Shown here: one piece after another, positions 7,949-16,860 of the stretch
Layout of the letters: every line of letters begins with the position of its first letter
Position numbering within the stretch: position 1 is the first letter of the stretch
Assembly: GCF_001493375.1 (NCBI RefSeq)
Contig: NZ_LN929838.1
Location: 62,001-126,000 of the forward strand
Direction of reading: 5' to 3'
Source: Streptomyces specialis
GTDB taxonomy: Bacteria; Actinomycetota; Actinomycetes; Streptomycetales; Streptomycetaceae
Length of the DNA: 64,000 nt
Position numbers and translations under genes: made by a program
Notes under the pieces: model-generated
The model's input: the letters and a program-made list of their open reading frames with translations, nothing else
Told to the model about the DNA's origin: nothing
Database searches by the model: none

Positions 7949-8971
7949 TCACTCCGTCAGGGCCTGGCTCTCCAGCACCCGGAACGACGTGCTGGTCTGA
8001 GTGGTCAGCCCCGGGAACTCGCCCTCCTCGCCCGCCCCGGACCACGTCACCGTCCAGCTCACCCGCGCGGAGACGGCGTAGGCCTCACCGGGCTGCCCGG
8101 CCGAGGAGGATGTGTAGGTGTGGCCGCAATCAGGTGACGAGTGCTCCGGTGCCCCGCCGGTTTCGTACGCAGTGCCGGGTCCGTCGCACACCACCTCCGT
8201 GCCATCGCCCATCTCCCAGGTCACCGAGACCGGACTTGCGACCGCCGTCACGCTCACCCCGGGAACGGAGGCGGTCGCTGAGATCTCCTCCCAGCCTTCC
8301 GGCTCCAGCCACAGCCAGGTCGGCACGCGCACGAGCTGGTCCCCGGCCGGGCTGGTCTCGATCCGCGGGGACGGCAGCCGTAACTGGTCACGGGCCTGCT
8401 CAGCCAGTTGCGCCGGGGTCGGTCCCGCCTCGGTCGCCTCACCGGGCGCGTCAGGAATCCACACGGGGGGCCGGTAGTAGGCGTCGCGTACCCCGTCCTC
8501 ACCGGTGCAGCGGTAGACGTACCAGGCGCCTTCCTCCCCCGGCTCCGGCTCGGCCACCGGGACCGCCGGCCGGCTCGAACCGAGGACCACCGGCTGCACG
8601 CCGCGCCCCGCGCCGGGCGCCGGAGCGGTGAAGGACGCCGGGCTCGCTCCTTGCGGAGGCTCGTAGTCGCTGGGTTCGTAAGAGCAATCGGCCAGGTTCA
8701 CGTCCGGGTCGCGTTCCTCCGGCTCCTCGTTGTCCCCGCCGCCGGAGTCGTTGCTGCTCCCGGTGCCTGCGCTGCCCCCGGGCGCCGGGTCGGCGCTCCC
8801 GTCGCCGGGAGCCGGCTGTTCCTGGGCTCCGCCGACGCCGAGTTCACAGCCCGGGTAGGGGTTCTGCTCGCAGTCCACCGACCCCCAGCCGCCCTCGGCG
8901 CGGGCCGGCAGCGCGCCGGCTGCCAGCACCGCAAGCGTCAGACCCGCCACCGCCGCGGCGCGCCTCAGCAT
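7949..8971 (-). CDS. Secreted protein of the tad locus, PKD-like C-terminal fold possible
   Basis: 340 residues. A clear Sec signal peptide (MLRRAAAVAGLTLAVLAAG ... ARA, cleavage after about residue 25) precedes a Gly/Ser/Glu/Pro-rich linker. A Cys-containing region with WYVYRCTGEDG follows at about 165-185, then a beta-rich C-terminal domain with WEMGDGTEVVCDGPG and CGHTYTSSS. The D-G-x-C and C-x-H-T-Y pattern is PKD-like. Proteins of this layout recur beside streptomycete tad genes and are often mislabelled ATP/GTP-binding; I see no nucleotide-binding motif. The start overlaps the upstream lipoprotein stop by 7 bases. Confidence 0.72.
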   Translation of the reverse strand: MLRRAAAVAGLTLAVLAAGALPARAEGGWGSVDCEQNPYPGCELGVGGAQEQPAPGDGSADPAPGGSAGTGSSNDSGGGDNEEPEERDPDVNLADCSYEPSDYEPPQGASPASFTAPAPGAGRGVQPVVLGSSRPAVPVAEPEPGEEGAWYVYRCTGEDGVRDAYYRPPVWIPDAPGEATEAGPTPAQLAEQARDQLRLPSPRIETSPAGDQLVRVPTWLWLEPEGWEEISATASVPGVSVTAVASPVSVTWEMGDGTEVVCDGPGTAYETGGAPEHSSPDCGHTYTSSSAGQPGEAYAVSARVSWTVTWSGAGEEGEFPGLTTQTSTSFRVLESQALTE

Positions 8972-9606
8972 GAGCCGACTCCCTCGACCGCGAACCTTGT
9001 CACCCGCCAGGCCCCGTCCGGCTGTTCCTGCACTTCCGCGGTGATGGCCTGGCGGCCTCCCGGCTCCTCGTCCGCAAGCTCGCCCGTCTCGTCCACGTAC
9101 TTCAGCCAGTTCGAGGAATCGCCGCAGTCGGAGATCAGTACCGTCGTCGGGTCCTTGGGCGGGTCGACCGACGTCACCTGCGGGTCGTTCACCGGCTCGC
9201 CCAATGTCACCAGGCCGTTGAGACGGTCGGCGTACATGCCCCGGGAGATCGCCGACAGGGCATCACCTGTCGCGTGCCGGGCCAGCGACGGCGACTGCCA
9301 GTCCGACGTCACCGCGGCCTCGGCCATGTCCCGCCACATTCCCAGGTACGCCTCGACTGCCGCAGCGGCGGCCAGCACGGTCGGGGCAGTCTCGGAAGAG
9401 GAGGTTTCCGACGGCTCCCCCGGCGGCGCCTCGGTCGGGCTTTCCGCGGCAGGCGATTCGTCACCTGCCGGTGAGGAGGCACCACTACAGGACGCCAGCA
9501 GCAGCACGGCGCCCGTCATGACGCCCCACAGTCCGCCGTACAGCAGCCGTAACCGGAAACGGTGTCGGCTGTCCAAGAAATCGCTTGTCAGCTCCACCCG
9601 CATCAC
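8965..9606 (-). CDS. Lipoprotein, first gene of the tad operon
   Basis: 213 residues. A basic N-terminus and hydrophobic stretch (LLYGGLWGVMTGAVLLLASC) end in a lipobox LLASC with the lipidated Cys at about 41, followed by a Ser/Pro/Glu-rich tether. The folded part (about 80-213) has a Cys in LISDCGDSSNW and ends in GVGSC, so a disulphide is likely. It resembles small surface lipoproteins that accompany tad genes; no enzymatic motif is seen. As the first cistron it probably carries the operon promoter in 9607-9689. Confidence 0.72.
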   Translation of the reverse strand: MMRVELTSDFLDSRHRFRLRLLYGGLWGVMTGAVLLLASCSGASSPAGDESPAAESPTEAPPGEPSETSSSETAPTVLAAAAAVEAYLGMWRDMAEAAVTSDWQSPSLARHATGDALSAISRGMYADRLNGLVTLGEPVNDPQVTSVDPPKDPTTVLISDCGDSSNWLKYVDETGELADEEPGGRQAITAEVQEQPDGAWRVTRFAVEGVGSC

Positions 9607-9689
9607 TCTTGGCGCATGCGCTCGGCAAAGCCAGAGTTGCCGGGTCGCTCAACGCGGGAAACAGCCGAAACAGGCCCGGCAGCACCAGT

Positions 9690-10685
9690 TCAGAGCGTCC
9701 CGGCGGCGGGCGGTGGCACTCCCAGAACCGAGTACACCGGGTCTCCGTACTCCGCCCACCGTTGCAGTGCCTGCCGGTCGACAAGGTGGATCTCCTGGGA
9801 GTGCGCGAACTCCACGGCTGGGTCCGAGTACCCGCCGCTGGCCACCATCACCACGATGTCGGCGCCGTGCACTTGGCGCGCCGTCCCGTTGAGTTTCTGC
9901 AACGCCCCGGAACCGACGGCCCGGCCGCCCCGTGTGTGCTTGCACTGGAACACGACTGTCCGCCCGTCCGGCACCTTCGCGATGACATCTGCTCCCAGGT
10001 CTCCTGCCCCGCCCTTCTCCCTGATGACCTTCAGCCCGTCCCGAAAAGCCAGCCAGGAAATCAAAATCTCGAAGTTGCCCGCGTCGAATGAGTCGATTTT
10101 CTCCAGCGGGAAGCTGTGCTCATTCTTGATGTATTCCTCCCTTCGCCCGTGGAGGGACCCTGCCTCATCGAAATCTCTCGCGAACTGCTCCCAGGCCTCC
10201 TCGATCTCCAGGTCAAGATCGATTACCTGATCCCACTTCTGCATCATCTCATCGAGCGGCGATATGTATCCGCCTGCTTCGCCGTGCCGGGTCTCGACCA
10301 GATCCGAGCCGAACTCGTCCTGAAGACTGCGGAAGAGGACGTCAAGATCCTTGCAGAGGCTGCGAATTTTCTCTGCGGCGGCACCTGTCCTGGCGACAGC
10401 TTTCTCGCCAGCGGCAAGGCACTCGGCTGCGGCGTAGGGCAGGGGATGGCCTTCTCTGATCGACGCGAGGCGCCCGCTGCCCTTCTCTCGCATGAGGGAT
10501 GCCTTCTTTTCCAGTCTTGCGGCGTCCTGGCATATAGAGCGCGCGGCATACCCTTCCAGGCACCAGAGGAAGCTCGCAAGCAATTCGTCTGGACCGGCTT
10601 TGCCGATCCAGTCCCCCATCCACTCACGCAGCATCTTGTCCCGGAACTTGGTCGGCACCACCCGTGCCGTGCGGTCGATGATCAC
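9690..10685 (-). CDS. Mrr-like restriction endonuclease domain protein
   Basis: 331 residues. The first about 190 are alpha-helical with no recognised domain. The C-terminal part is an Mrr-cat (PD-(D/E)xK) domain: E206 in NFEILISWL, D233 in GDLGADVIA, and the Q-x-K triad VVFQCKHT (Q247, K249), all correctly spaced. It ends with VVMVASGGYSDPAVEFA and HLVDRQALQRW, typical of the fold. Mrr-type enzymes cut modified DNA. It is a lone gene facing away from the following regulator, with no methylase nearby, which fits a modification-dependent nuclease or a solitary defence gene. Confidence 0.8.
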   Translation of the reverse strand: MIIDRTARVVPTKFRDKMLREWMGDWIGKAGPDELLASFLWCLEGYAARSICQDAARLEKKASLMREKGSGRLASIREGHPLPYAAAECLAAGEKAVARTGAAAEKIRSLCKDLDVLFRSLQDEFGSDLVETRHGEAGGYISPLDEMMQKWDQVIDLDLEIEEAWEQFARDFDEAGSLHGRREEYIKNEHSFPLEKIDSFDAGNFEILISWLAFRDGLKVIREKGGAGDLGADVIAKVPDGRTVVFQCKHTRGGRAVGSGALQKLNGTARQVHGADIVVMVASGGYSDPAVEFAHSQEIHLVDRQALQRWAEYGDPVYSVLGVPPPAAGTL

Positions 10686-10901
10686 GGCAGGAGATTACCT
10701 GTCCCGCGTAGTTCACGGAGCGCGTGCGGGCTCCGGACAGATTATCCGATGGGCTATCAGGCAATTACTGCGCTAATTCGGCTCAGCCGTAGGCGCCATG
10801 ACGGGGTGTCGAGCACCTGGCCCGGAGCGCCGGGGTCTCAGCGGGCCTGTGTGATGATCAGGGTGACCGGACGCGACGCGGCCCGCGCATCCGCACGGCT
10901 G

Positions 10902-13184
10902 CTACCGGCTCTCCCGCAGGGAGCGGAGCCGCTGACGGACCTTCGCGGCCCGCGGATCGCCCAGCCTCTCGTACAGTGTCAGGGCCATGCGCCACGCCGC
11001 CTGTGCGTCCTGATGCCGTCCCGCAGCCAGAGCGAACTGGCCCTGCTGTTCGAGGGCCTCGGCCTCTCCCCAGGTGTCCGCGGCGGCACGGCGGGCAGCC
11101 AGGGCTCGCTCGACGAACGCCGAAGCCCCGGCCGTGTCCCCGCTGTTGTGCGCCAGCGTTGCCCACAACAGGAGGGCGTAGCCCTGTCCGTAGTGGTCGT
11201 CCAGCACGGTGAAGCTGTCCAGCGCCTTCCCCAAGTACCGTTCTGCTTCTGCGAACTGGTGCAGCCGGCCATAGGACTCACCCAATCCGGCCCAGGCCAG
11301 TGCCTGCCCGAACCGGTCACCACGACGCTCAAAGCACTCCAGAGCACGGGCAACGTGCCGGCACCCCTGGTCGGCCCGTCCCTGCTCAATGTCCAGGCAT
11401 CCCAGCCCGATCAGCGCGAACGCCAGGCCGTGCTCGTAGCCGGCCTCTTCCTGGATGGCCCGCGCCCGCTCGAACAGGGACTTGGCCTGTGCGTCCTCAC
11501 CGAGTTGACGGTAGGCGTGGGCGAGGTTTCCCGCGATCCACGCCTCGGCCTCCCGCTCACCCGCGGCACGCGCCGCGCGCAGCCCGGCTTCATGGGTGAC
11601 GCGCCACACCGCCCACGCCTTGCGCTGCTCCAGCCAGGCCCACAGCCGCACCGGCAGTTCCCAGGCGGCGCGCAGCCCGTGTTCGCCCGCCAGCCGGATC
11701 ACCGCGGCGAACGCGTCCATCTCGGTGTCGAACCACTGCCGCGCCACGGCGGCGCCGGAAAAGGTCACCGGGGTCACCGTCGGCTCGGCCGCCGACGCCT
11801 GGTCCAGGGGTGGGAGGTGCCAGTGCGGGGCCAGCGCCCGGTGCGCGGCATCGGCGGTGAGCAGGTACCACTCGGTCAGCCGCCGCACCGCCGCCTCGCG
11901 TTCGGGACCCAGTTCCTCCTCGTGCGCCTGGCGGGCGGCATACAGGCGCAGCAGGTCGTGCATGCTCCAGGCGTCGGGCACAGAAGCCTCCACCAGGTGC
12001 ACGCTCTCCAGCCGCTGCATCAGCCGGCGTGTCTGCGCCACCGGCAGCCCGGCCAGTGCCGCCGCCGCCCGGACGCCGATACGCGGCCCGGGGTGGAGAC
12101 CCAGCAGGCGGTACATCCGGGCCGATGCCCTGTCGATCTGGCGGTAGGACCAGGAGAAGGCGGCCTGCACGGCCAGGGAGTCGTCCTCCCCCGCCTCCAG
12201 TACATCCAGCCGCTGCGCGTCCGCCGTCAGGTCCGCGGCCAGTTCCGCGACGCGGTGACGCGGGCGGGCGGCCCCCCGTTCGGCGGCGATGCGCAGCGCC
12301 AGCGGCAGATGCGCGCAGCGCTGGGTCAGCAGGCGCCCCGCTTCAGGTTCTGCCGCTGCCCGTTCCCCGATCACCGCCGTCACCAGCGCGACCGAGTCCG
12401 GCGGCGGCATCGGGCCCAGGGCGACCTGGGCCGCACCGTGCCGAAGGGCCAGACCGGTCAGCCGCCGACGGCTGGTGACGAGTACCGCGCAGCCGGCCGC
12501 TCCGAGCACCAGCGGCTCCACCTGCGCGCTGTCGGCGGCGTTGTCCGCCACGACCAGCACCCGGCGGCCGGCCACGATGCTGCGCATCATCGCCGCGCGC
12601 TGCTCGGTGTCCGGCGGGATCGCGTCCGCCGGAACGCCCAGCGCCGCCAGGAACCCCTCCAGCACATGCGCCGGCTCGGTCCGCCTGGCCTGGGGCGCGA
12701 ATCCGTGAAGGTCCGTGAAGAGCACCCCATCGGGGAACTGTCCGGCCACACGGTGGGCCCAGCGGATGGCCAGCGCGGTCTTGCCCACGCCCGGGGGCCC
12801 GTCGATGGCCACGGTCATCACCGTGCCCGCGCTCCGCGCCGCTTCCAGTAACCCGTCCAGCGCTGCCAGTTCCGGCTCGCGGCCCACGAAGCCCGCCCCG
12901 GCGCCAGGCGGCACCTGCACCGGCTGCGGCACTCCGTCCCGGCCGATACCCTGCGCGCGCGCCTGCGCCAGCGCGATCAGGTCGCCACCCGCGTCCAGTG
13001 CCTTGTCACACGCACGCGCCAGCTCGACGGTCGGCTCCCCCGCACCCGTCTCGATCTTGCTCAGCCACCCAGGGCTGTAGTTCACCTGCGCGGCCAACTG
13101 CCGCAACGACAGGCCCCGTTCCTCCCGCCACCGGCGTAATAACTGTCCGAACAACGACAACTCCCCCGAACTGGAAACCCGCAT
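10902..13184 (-). CDS. XRE-family regulator with NB-ARC ATPase and TPR domains
   Basis: 760 residues. Helix-turn-helix at about 13-65 (LRQLAAQVNYSPGWLSKIE). Then an NB-ARC STAND ATPase with Walker A GPPGVGKTAL (129-138), Walker B-like RRVLVVADNAAD, LVTSRRRL, and the MHD-like WSMHDLLRLYA that closes the ARC2 subdomain. The C-terminal about 250 residues are TPR repeats (HAYRQLGEDAQAKSLFERA, ALAWAGLGESYGRLHQFAE). Such AfsR-like proteins act as ATP-switched regulators. The length is normal and the frame intact. It is monocistronic: 216 bases separate it from the nuclease start. Confidence 0.88.
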   Translation of the reverse strand: MRVSSSGELSLFGQLLRRWREERGLSLRQLAAQVNYSPGWLSKIETGAGEPTVELARACDKALDAGGDLIALAQARAQGIGRDGVPQPVQVPPGAGAGFVGREPELAALDGLLEAARSAGTVMTVAIDGPPGVGKTALAIRWAHRVAGQFPDGVLFTDLHGFAPQARRTEPAHVLEGFLAALGVPADAIPPDTEQRAAMMRSIVAGRRVLVVADNAADSAQVEPLVLGAAGCAVLVTSRRRLTGLALRHGAAQVALGPMPPPDSVALVTAVIGERAAAEPEAGRLLTQRCAHLPLALRIAAERGAARPRHRVAELAADLTADAQRLDVLEAGEDDSLAVQAAFSWSYRQIDRASARMYRLLGLHPGPRIGVRAAAALAGLPVAQTRRLMQRLESVHLVEASVPDAWSMHDLLRLYAARQAHEEELGPEREAAVRRLTEWYLLTADAAHRALAPHWHLPPLDQASAAEPTVTPVTFSGAAVARQWFDTEMDAFAAVIRLAGEHGLRAAWELPVRLWAWLEQRKAWAVWRVTHEAGLRAARAAGEREAEAWIAGNLAHAYRQLGEDAQAKSLFERARAIQEEAGYEHGLAFALIGLGCLDIEQGRADQGCRHVARALECFERRGDRFGQALAWAGLGESYGRLHQFAEAERYLGKALDSFTVLDDHYGQGYALLLWATLAHNSGDTAGASAFVERALAARRAAADTWGEAEALEQQGQFALAAGRHQDAQAAWRMALTLYERLGDPRAAKVRQRLRSLRESR

Positions 13185-14104
13185 CCGCTCCGCATCCCCG
13201 CTTCATCCGTGGCCCGCAGTCGCGATCAGCAACCAGGGCAGCGGAGCAACGGCCATAGCGCGCCCCGTCCAACGTCCCCCGGCCCCCGCCGGCCACTATC
13301 CTGAACGTGTCTGAAGCATATGACTACTCCCCTATGAGACACGGGAGATTACGGGACCGGCTCCACGACTCGCACATGAAATCCGCGCTTCTCTGAATCC
13401 CGGCAGTGGGCTTGGCGCCCTCGCCAGTGAACGGCTGCTCCCGGCCGGTGCTGCAGTTACCGACCCCGCCCCCGAGGTCGAATCCGTCCACCAGCGTCCG
13501 TCCGGAGCACCCGGCGCGGCACGAACTCGGAAGCCGCCCCGCTGGACTGGCCGACGGCAGCCGCTCGCGGACCTCCCCACCCGGATCCCTTGATCCACAA
13601 ACGGCGTCACGCAGCCGTCGAGCCCGCTCAGTCGACCCGCCAGGGAAAGAAAGCAGCAGCTCGTCGTTGAATAGGAAACTTCAGCCGGGACACTCGCCTA
13701 GGCTCGCGGGGCCATGCAGCCGATTCCCGCGAGGGAATATCGCACCCGGGTATACCCATGCCCGCCAGTGTCTTCGGCGGCGTTGCGCGGTCGCCATGAT
13801 CGCCAGCCTGTCGAGGGCAGTTCCTGCCTGCCGAACGGCCCCCGAAAGACAGCACCTCGACGTGAGCAGCCGTTCCGGCTGCTGGCCTTCCCCGAGGTCT
13901 GGACCGCAGACCGGCCGGTTCCCCTAAACCTCGCGAATACAACCTTCGTCATCTACCGGCGCCATGACCACCGTTGCCCTGTCGGGTAACGCGGGAAACA
14001 CGGGAAACGACAGTTCTGGAGGCGCGATCGGTCTCTTTCACCGCTGCCGAGATGCGTAGGGTGCTGTCTGATCACCGCACTACCACGGAACAGGAAAGGG
14101 TGAC
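13185..14104. other. 920-base intergenic region without a convincing gene
   Basis: Short open frames exist on both strands but none has the codon bias, ribosome binding site and similarity I would require. It holds the divergent promoters of the NB-ARC regulator (reading left) and the lipoprotein (reading right). A string TAGGGT about 45 bases before 14105 could be a -10 box. No transposase remnant or RNA gene is seen. Confidence 0.5.
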
Positions 14105-14773
14105 ATGGCGCACAGGAGAATCCACCTGTTAACAGGGGCCACTACTGCCATGCTGGCAAGCCTCCTGGCAGCCTGCGGCTCGACGGACACCTCGGGCGAC
14201 AGCGCCCACGAGACCGGCCCGGAGCCGGCTCAGCAGAACACCGGGAACGAGACCCCGTCCCAACCGGCTGAAGACCAGACGCTGACCTACATGCTGGGCG
14301 AGACGAGCGACCCGGTCGCTTACAAAGTCGACGAGGCCCAGGCCATGGTGGAACTGACGGTCGAACGCGTCGAGGTCGGACAGCATGACCAGCTCGAAGG
14401 GTTCTTCGACCCGGAGGACATCGCAGACCTCCGGCCGGCGTCCGTCCACGTACGGGTCCGCCACCTCAGCGGCGACCCCCTCCCCTACAGCTACATCGGC
14501 GCCACCCTCACCGTATTCACCGCCGACGGCGAACCGGCCACTCCCGTCCTGAGCGTCACTGCGCTGGACCTGGAAGGCGGCTGCCCCGAGGACGGCGCCG
14601 ATCCTCTGGCCGAACTCCCCGTCGGCGCAGAGATCACCCAGTGCACAACCCTTCTGATCTCCGACGTCAGCCAGCCCAGCGAAGTCGACCTGTACCTGGG
14701 CCCAGGCAACACCTGGGTGCCCAACGACGACAACCTCCACTGGACCCTTGACAGCCAGACCAGCACCGCCTGA
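14105..14773 (+). CDS. Secreted lipoprotein of unknown function
   Basis: 222 residues, with AGGAAAGGG 5 bases before the ATG. N-terminus MAHRRIHLLTGATTAMLASL ends in the lipobox LLAAC (Cys at about 24). A Ser/Thr/Glu/Gln-rich linker leads to a single beta-rich domain (about 60-222) with paired Cys (GGCPED and EITQCTT). Domains of this kind (DUF4352-like) are common in actinobacterial surface lipoproteins; the exact family is not certain. The stop is followed without a gap by a HAD-hydrolase remnant. Confidence 0.8.
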   Translation: MAHRRIHLLTGATTAMLASLLAACGSTDTSGDSAHETGPEPAQQNTGNETPSQPAEDQTLTYMLGETSDPVAYKVDEAQAMVELTVERVEVGQHDQLEGFFDPEDIADLRPASVHVRVRHLSGDPLPYSYIGATLTVFTADGEPATPVLSVTALDLEGGCPEDGADPLAELPVGAEITQCTTLLISDVSQPSEVDLYLGPGNTWVPNDDNLHWTLDSQTSTA

Positions 14774-15087
14774 CCTCGACGCGGTCGTCTCCTCGGCCGA
14801 CTCCGGAGCGGTCGAACCCGAGCGGGCGGCGTTCGCCGCCGCCGAGACCATCGCCGGGCTGGCTCCGCACGAGCTGCTGCACGTCGGGGACACGCTCGAC
14901 TCGGATGTCGCGGAGCGCTGGACGCGGGCTGTCACGCGGCCTACCTCAGCCGCGCCAGCGCGACCCGCCCTGCCGGACCGGTGCCGGATGCGGCCGTGTT
15001 GCTCCGCACGCTGGCCGCTCTGCCTGACTTGCTTCCCGCCCTCCCGTTCACCGGGCAGGGGCAACGACACGACGAGAGGGTGAGCCG
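14772..15087 (+). pseudogene. HAD-superfamily hydrolase, C-terminal remnant
   Basis: The frame starting at 14772 reads DLDAVVSSADSGAVEPERAA and then ELLHVGDTLDSDV, the HAD motif IV (G-D-x-x-x-x-D) and the E-P/K-P region of motif III. At about 14912 the match jumps frame to GALDAGCHAAYLSRASATRP, the expected continuation. The nucleophile Asp half of the enzyme is missing and there is no start codon, so this is a dead 3' end. It directly abuts the lipoprotein stop codon, so a deletion probably fused the two loci. Confidence 0.65.
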
Positions 15088-15119
15088 TGATCCGCCCGCC
15101 GGAGCGCGGCGTTCCGGGT

Positions 15120-15800
15120 TCAGCGGGACGGGACACCCGCGTGCGTCAACTCGTCGTCGAGGTCGGTGATCGTGACGCGGTCGAGCTGGACGACGAGCTG
15201 GGAGGCGAGGACCCAGCGCATGCGGCGTACATCGCCGTAGGGGTAGTACTGTCCGCTGCCGGGGATCGGCCGGGGGGTGTCGCCGTGCCGGCGGGGCGCG
15301 TAGAGAACGCCCTCGACGCCGCGGGGGCAGATCTTCTTGGCCCGGATCGCGACGGTGCTGCCGCGCAGGTGGGGGCAGCGGTCGCGGGCGGTAGCCGCGC
15401 AGGGCAGGCACAGCGGCGGCTGGCTGTACAGGTCGCCGGTGTGGGCGAGCTGCCCGGCGGACTCCTGGCTCATCAGGAACAGGTGGCCGCGGGAGGTGCG
15501 GCTGGCGGGCCGGGCGCAGACCTGGCACAGCATCTGCCGCATGGCCTCGCGTTGCCGCCGGGGATGCAGCATCGCGAACTCCGGCCGGCCCTGGCCCTGG
15601 CCGGGCTGGAGGCGTCCCCACAGCACTCCGCGGTCGTCGCGGTCCTGGGGGACCTCGTCGCGCCAGCACAGACCGCTGCCGTCGGCACGCACGGCCAACT
15701 GGGTGTCCCACGGCGCCAGTTCCTCGCTCCAGCGGGTGACATAGGGGACGAGGAGTTCTCCGGGGTCCGCCGCCTGGCCGGTGCTGTGCGGGGCGGTCAT
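15120..15800 (-). CDS. Conserved Cys-containing protein, function unknown
   Basis: 226 residues from the ATG at 15800, which overlaps the preceding stop by 4 bases. The N-terminal half has Trp-rich motifs (YVTRWSEELAPWDTQLAV). The middle carries two CxxC pairs (CQVCARPAS and CLPCAATARDRC) about 50 residues apart, which look like a split zinc site, and the C-terminus is RMRWVLASQLVVQLDRVTI. Similar proteins occur next to phage- or plasmid-like genes in streptomycetes. I do not recognise a catalytic motif. It is coupled to the repeat protein upstream and is probably made with it. Confidence 0.65.
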   Translation of the reverse strand: MTAPHSTGQAADPGELLVPYVTRWSEELAPWDTQLAVRADGSGLCWRDEVPQDRDDRGVLWGRLQPGQGQGRPEFAMLHPRRQREAMRQMLCQVCARPASRTSRGHLFLMSQESAGQLAHTGDLYSQPPLCLPCAATARDRCPHLRGSTVAIRAKKICPRGVEGVLYAPRRHGDTPRPIPGSGQYYPYGDVRRMRWVLASQLVVQLDRVTITDLDDELTHAGVPSR

Positions 15801-16428
15801 GCCGTCCACTGGTCGGGGTGCTGGTGGCCGCACCGCGTGCCGTGGCGTACGGCGGCCAGGGAGGTCAGGCGCCTCCGGCGGCAGCCGGGCTGGGTGCAGC
15901 GGGAGCGCCAGGGCGCGGTGACGTTGCCCGGGTAGGGGTCGCAAGGTTCCAGCCCGGCTCGGCGCATCTCCTCGGCGGCCTGGTCCGGGGTTAGGCTCTT
16001 GGTCGGGCGCGACAGAGGGGTATAAGAGCGGGGGGTCTGGGGCGGTGGGCGCAGCGAGTACCGCGCCGGATCTCGGTCAGGGGGATGTTCCGTTCCCCGG
16101 CGGGGCAGCCGGGGCTGGTGCAGCGGACCCGCCAGGGCACGGTGACGTTGCCCGGGTAGGGCTCCAGATGCCGGAAGCCTGCGGCCTTGAGTTCTTTGAC
16201 GGCCTGTCCGTGGCTGACCGGCGGCCGGGGCGGGCGTGCGCGGTGGCGGCAGCGCCGCTTCCCGGCACGTATCTGGGACAGCACCACCCTCCGCAGCCCT
16301 CCGCACACCAGGCAGCGGACGTCCCACGGCCTGGACGCGCCCGGGAACGGCCCGGCCGGCGCATAGCCGGCGCTCCGCAGCTCGGCGAGGACGTCCTGGG
16401 GGACGGCGGGTGTGGGGGTGGCACTCAT
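15797..16428 (-). CDS. Three-repeat zinc-ribbon-like protein, frame broken at an adapter-like string
   Basis: It starts at ATG 16428 (MSATPTPAVPQD). Three copies of one about 58-residue unit follow, each of the form A-x-x-E-L-R-x-A-G-y-x-P-x-x-P-y-P-G-x-x-x-P-W-x-x-R-C, with a downstream basic R-x-G-x-R-C-x-H: AELRSAGYAPAGPFPG, KELKAAGFRHLEPYPG, EEMRRAGLEPCDPYPG. Cys and His pairs in each unit suggest zinc binding. Units 1-2 lie in one frame, unit 3 in another. The switch falls at 16014-16040, where a Nextera-end-like string lies, so a repeat collapse or false join is likely and the true protein may have more units. Confidence 0.6.
16014..16032 (+). other. Mosaic-end-like string inside a repeat gene
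   Basis: AGAGGGGTATAAGAGCGGG matches the 19-base Tn5/Nextera mosaic end at 14 of 19 positions, two of the mismatches being T read as G. It coincides with the frame switch in the three-repeat protein gene and is followed by a G run. Read it as probable adapter-derived sequence at a contig join. Confidence 0.5.
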
Positions 16429-16860
16429 GGTCGCCTTCGGTCGCTCCTGGAACGGACACGGGAAAGGGGGCCCGCCCGGGATCGCCCCGCCGGGCGGGGC
16501 TCCCCTGGATCCCGGACGGGAGCATGGAGGAAAGGCCGGTTGGCTCACCGGCATCCGCGTCCAGCCGGGCGGCCGGAGCGCGTTCGGCCGACCGGGGCGG
16601 GATGCGTGCCGGCCGGGGCCCCACGGACGGGACCCGGGAGGAAGGGCCCCGCCGGGGACCCCCCTCGGGGAGAAGGGGGCCGCGTGTCCTGGGCGGGAAG
16701 TCCGCGGGCGGGCTGTTCAGCGCGGTGGGTGCGCGCGGGCAGCGGACCGCCGGGACGTGGGGGCGGCGCGCAAGGGGGTGGTGGTCGGGCAGGCCGCTCG
16801 CGGTGCGGTGTGCGGACACAACAGTTCCTCCTCGGTGCGGTGGGGGGTTCGGCGCCGGGG
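16429..16860. other. 432-base region without a recognisable gene
   Basis: Very GC-rich, with several open frames caused by base composition only. It separates the repeat-protein gene from the damaged NB-ARC gene upstream. No inverted repeats or promoter-like boxes stand out. Confidence 0.4.

Noticed and set aside
10116..12851. Plus-strand open frame of 911 codons
   Set aside because: Antisense shadow of the Mrr-like and NB-ARC genes caused by high GC; composition is Gly/Arg/Gln-rich with no domain.
13406..13942. Possible small genes on both strands between the NB-ARC regulator and the lipoprotein
   Set aside because: Overlapping frames without ribosome binding sites, conserved motifs or consistent codon bias.
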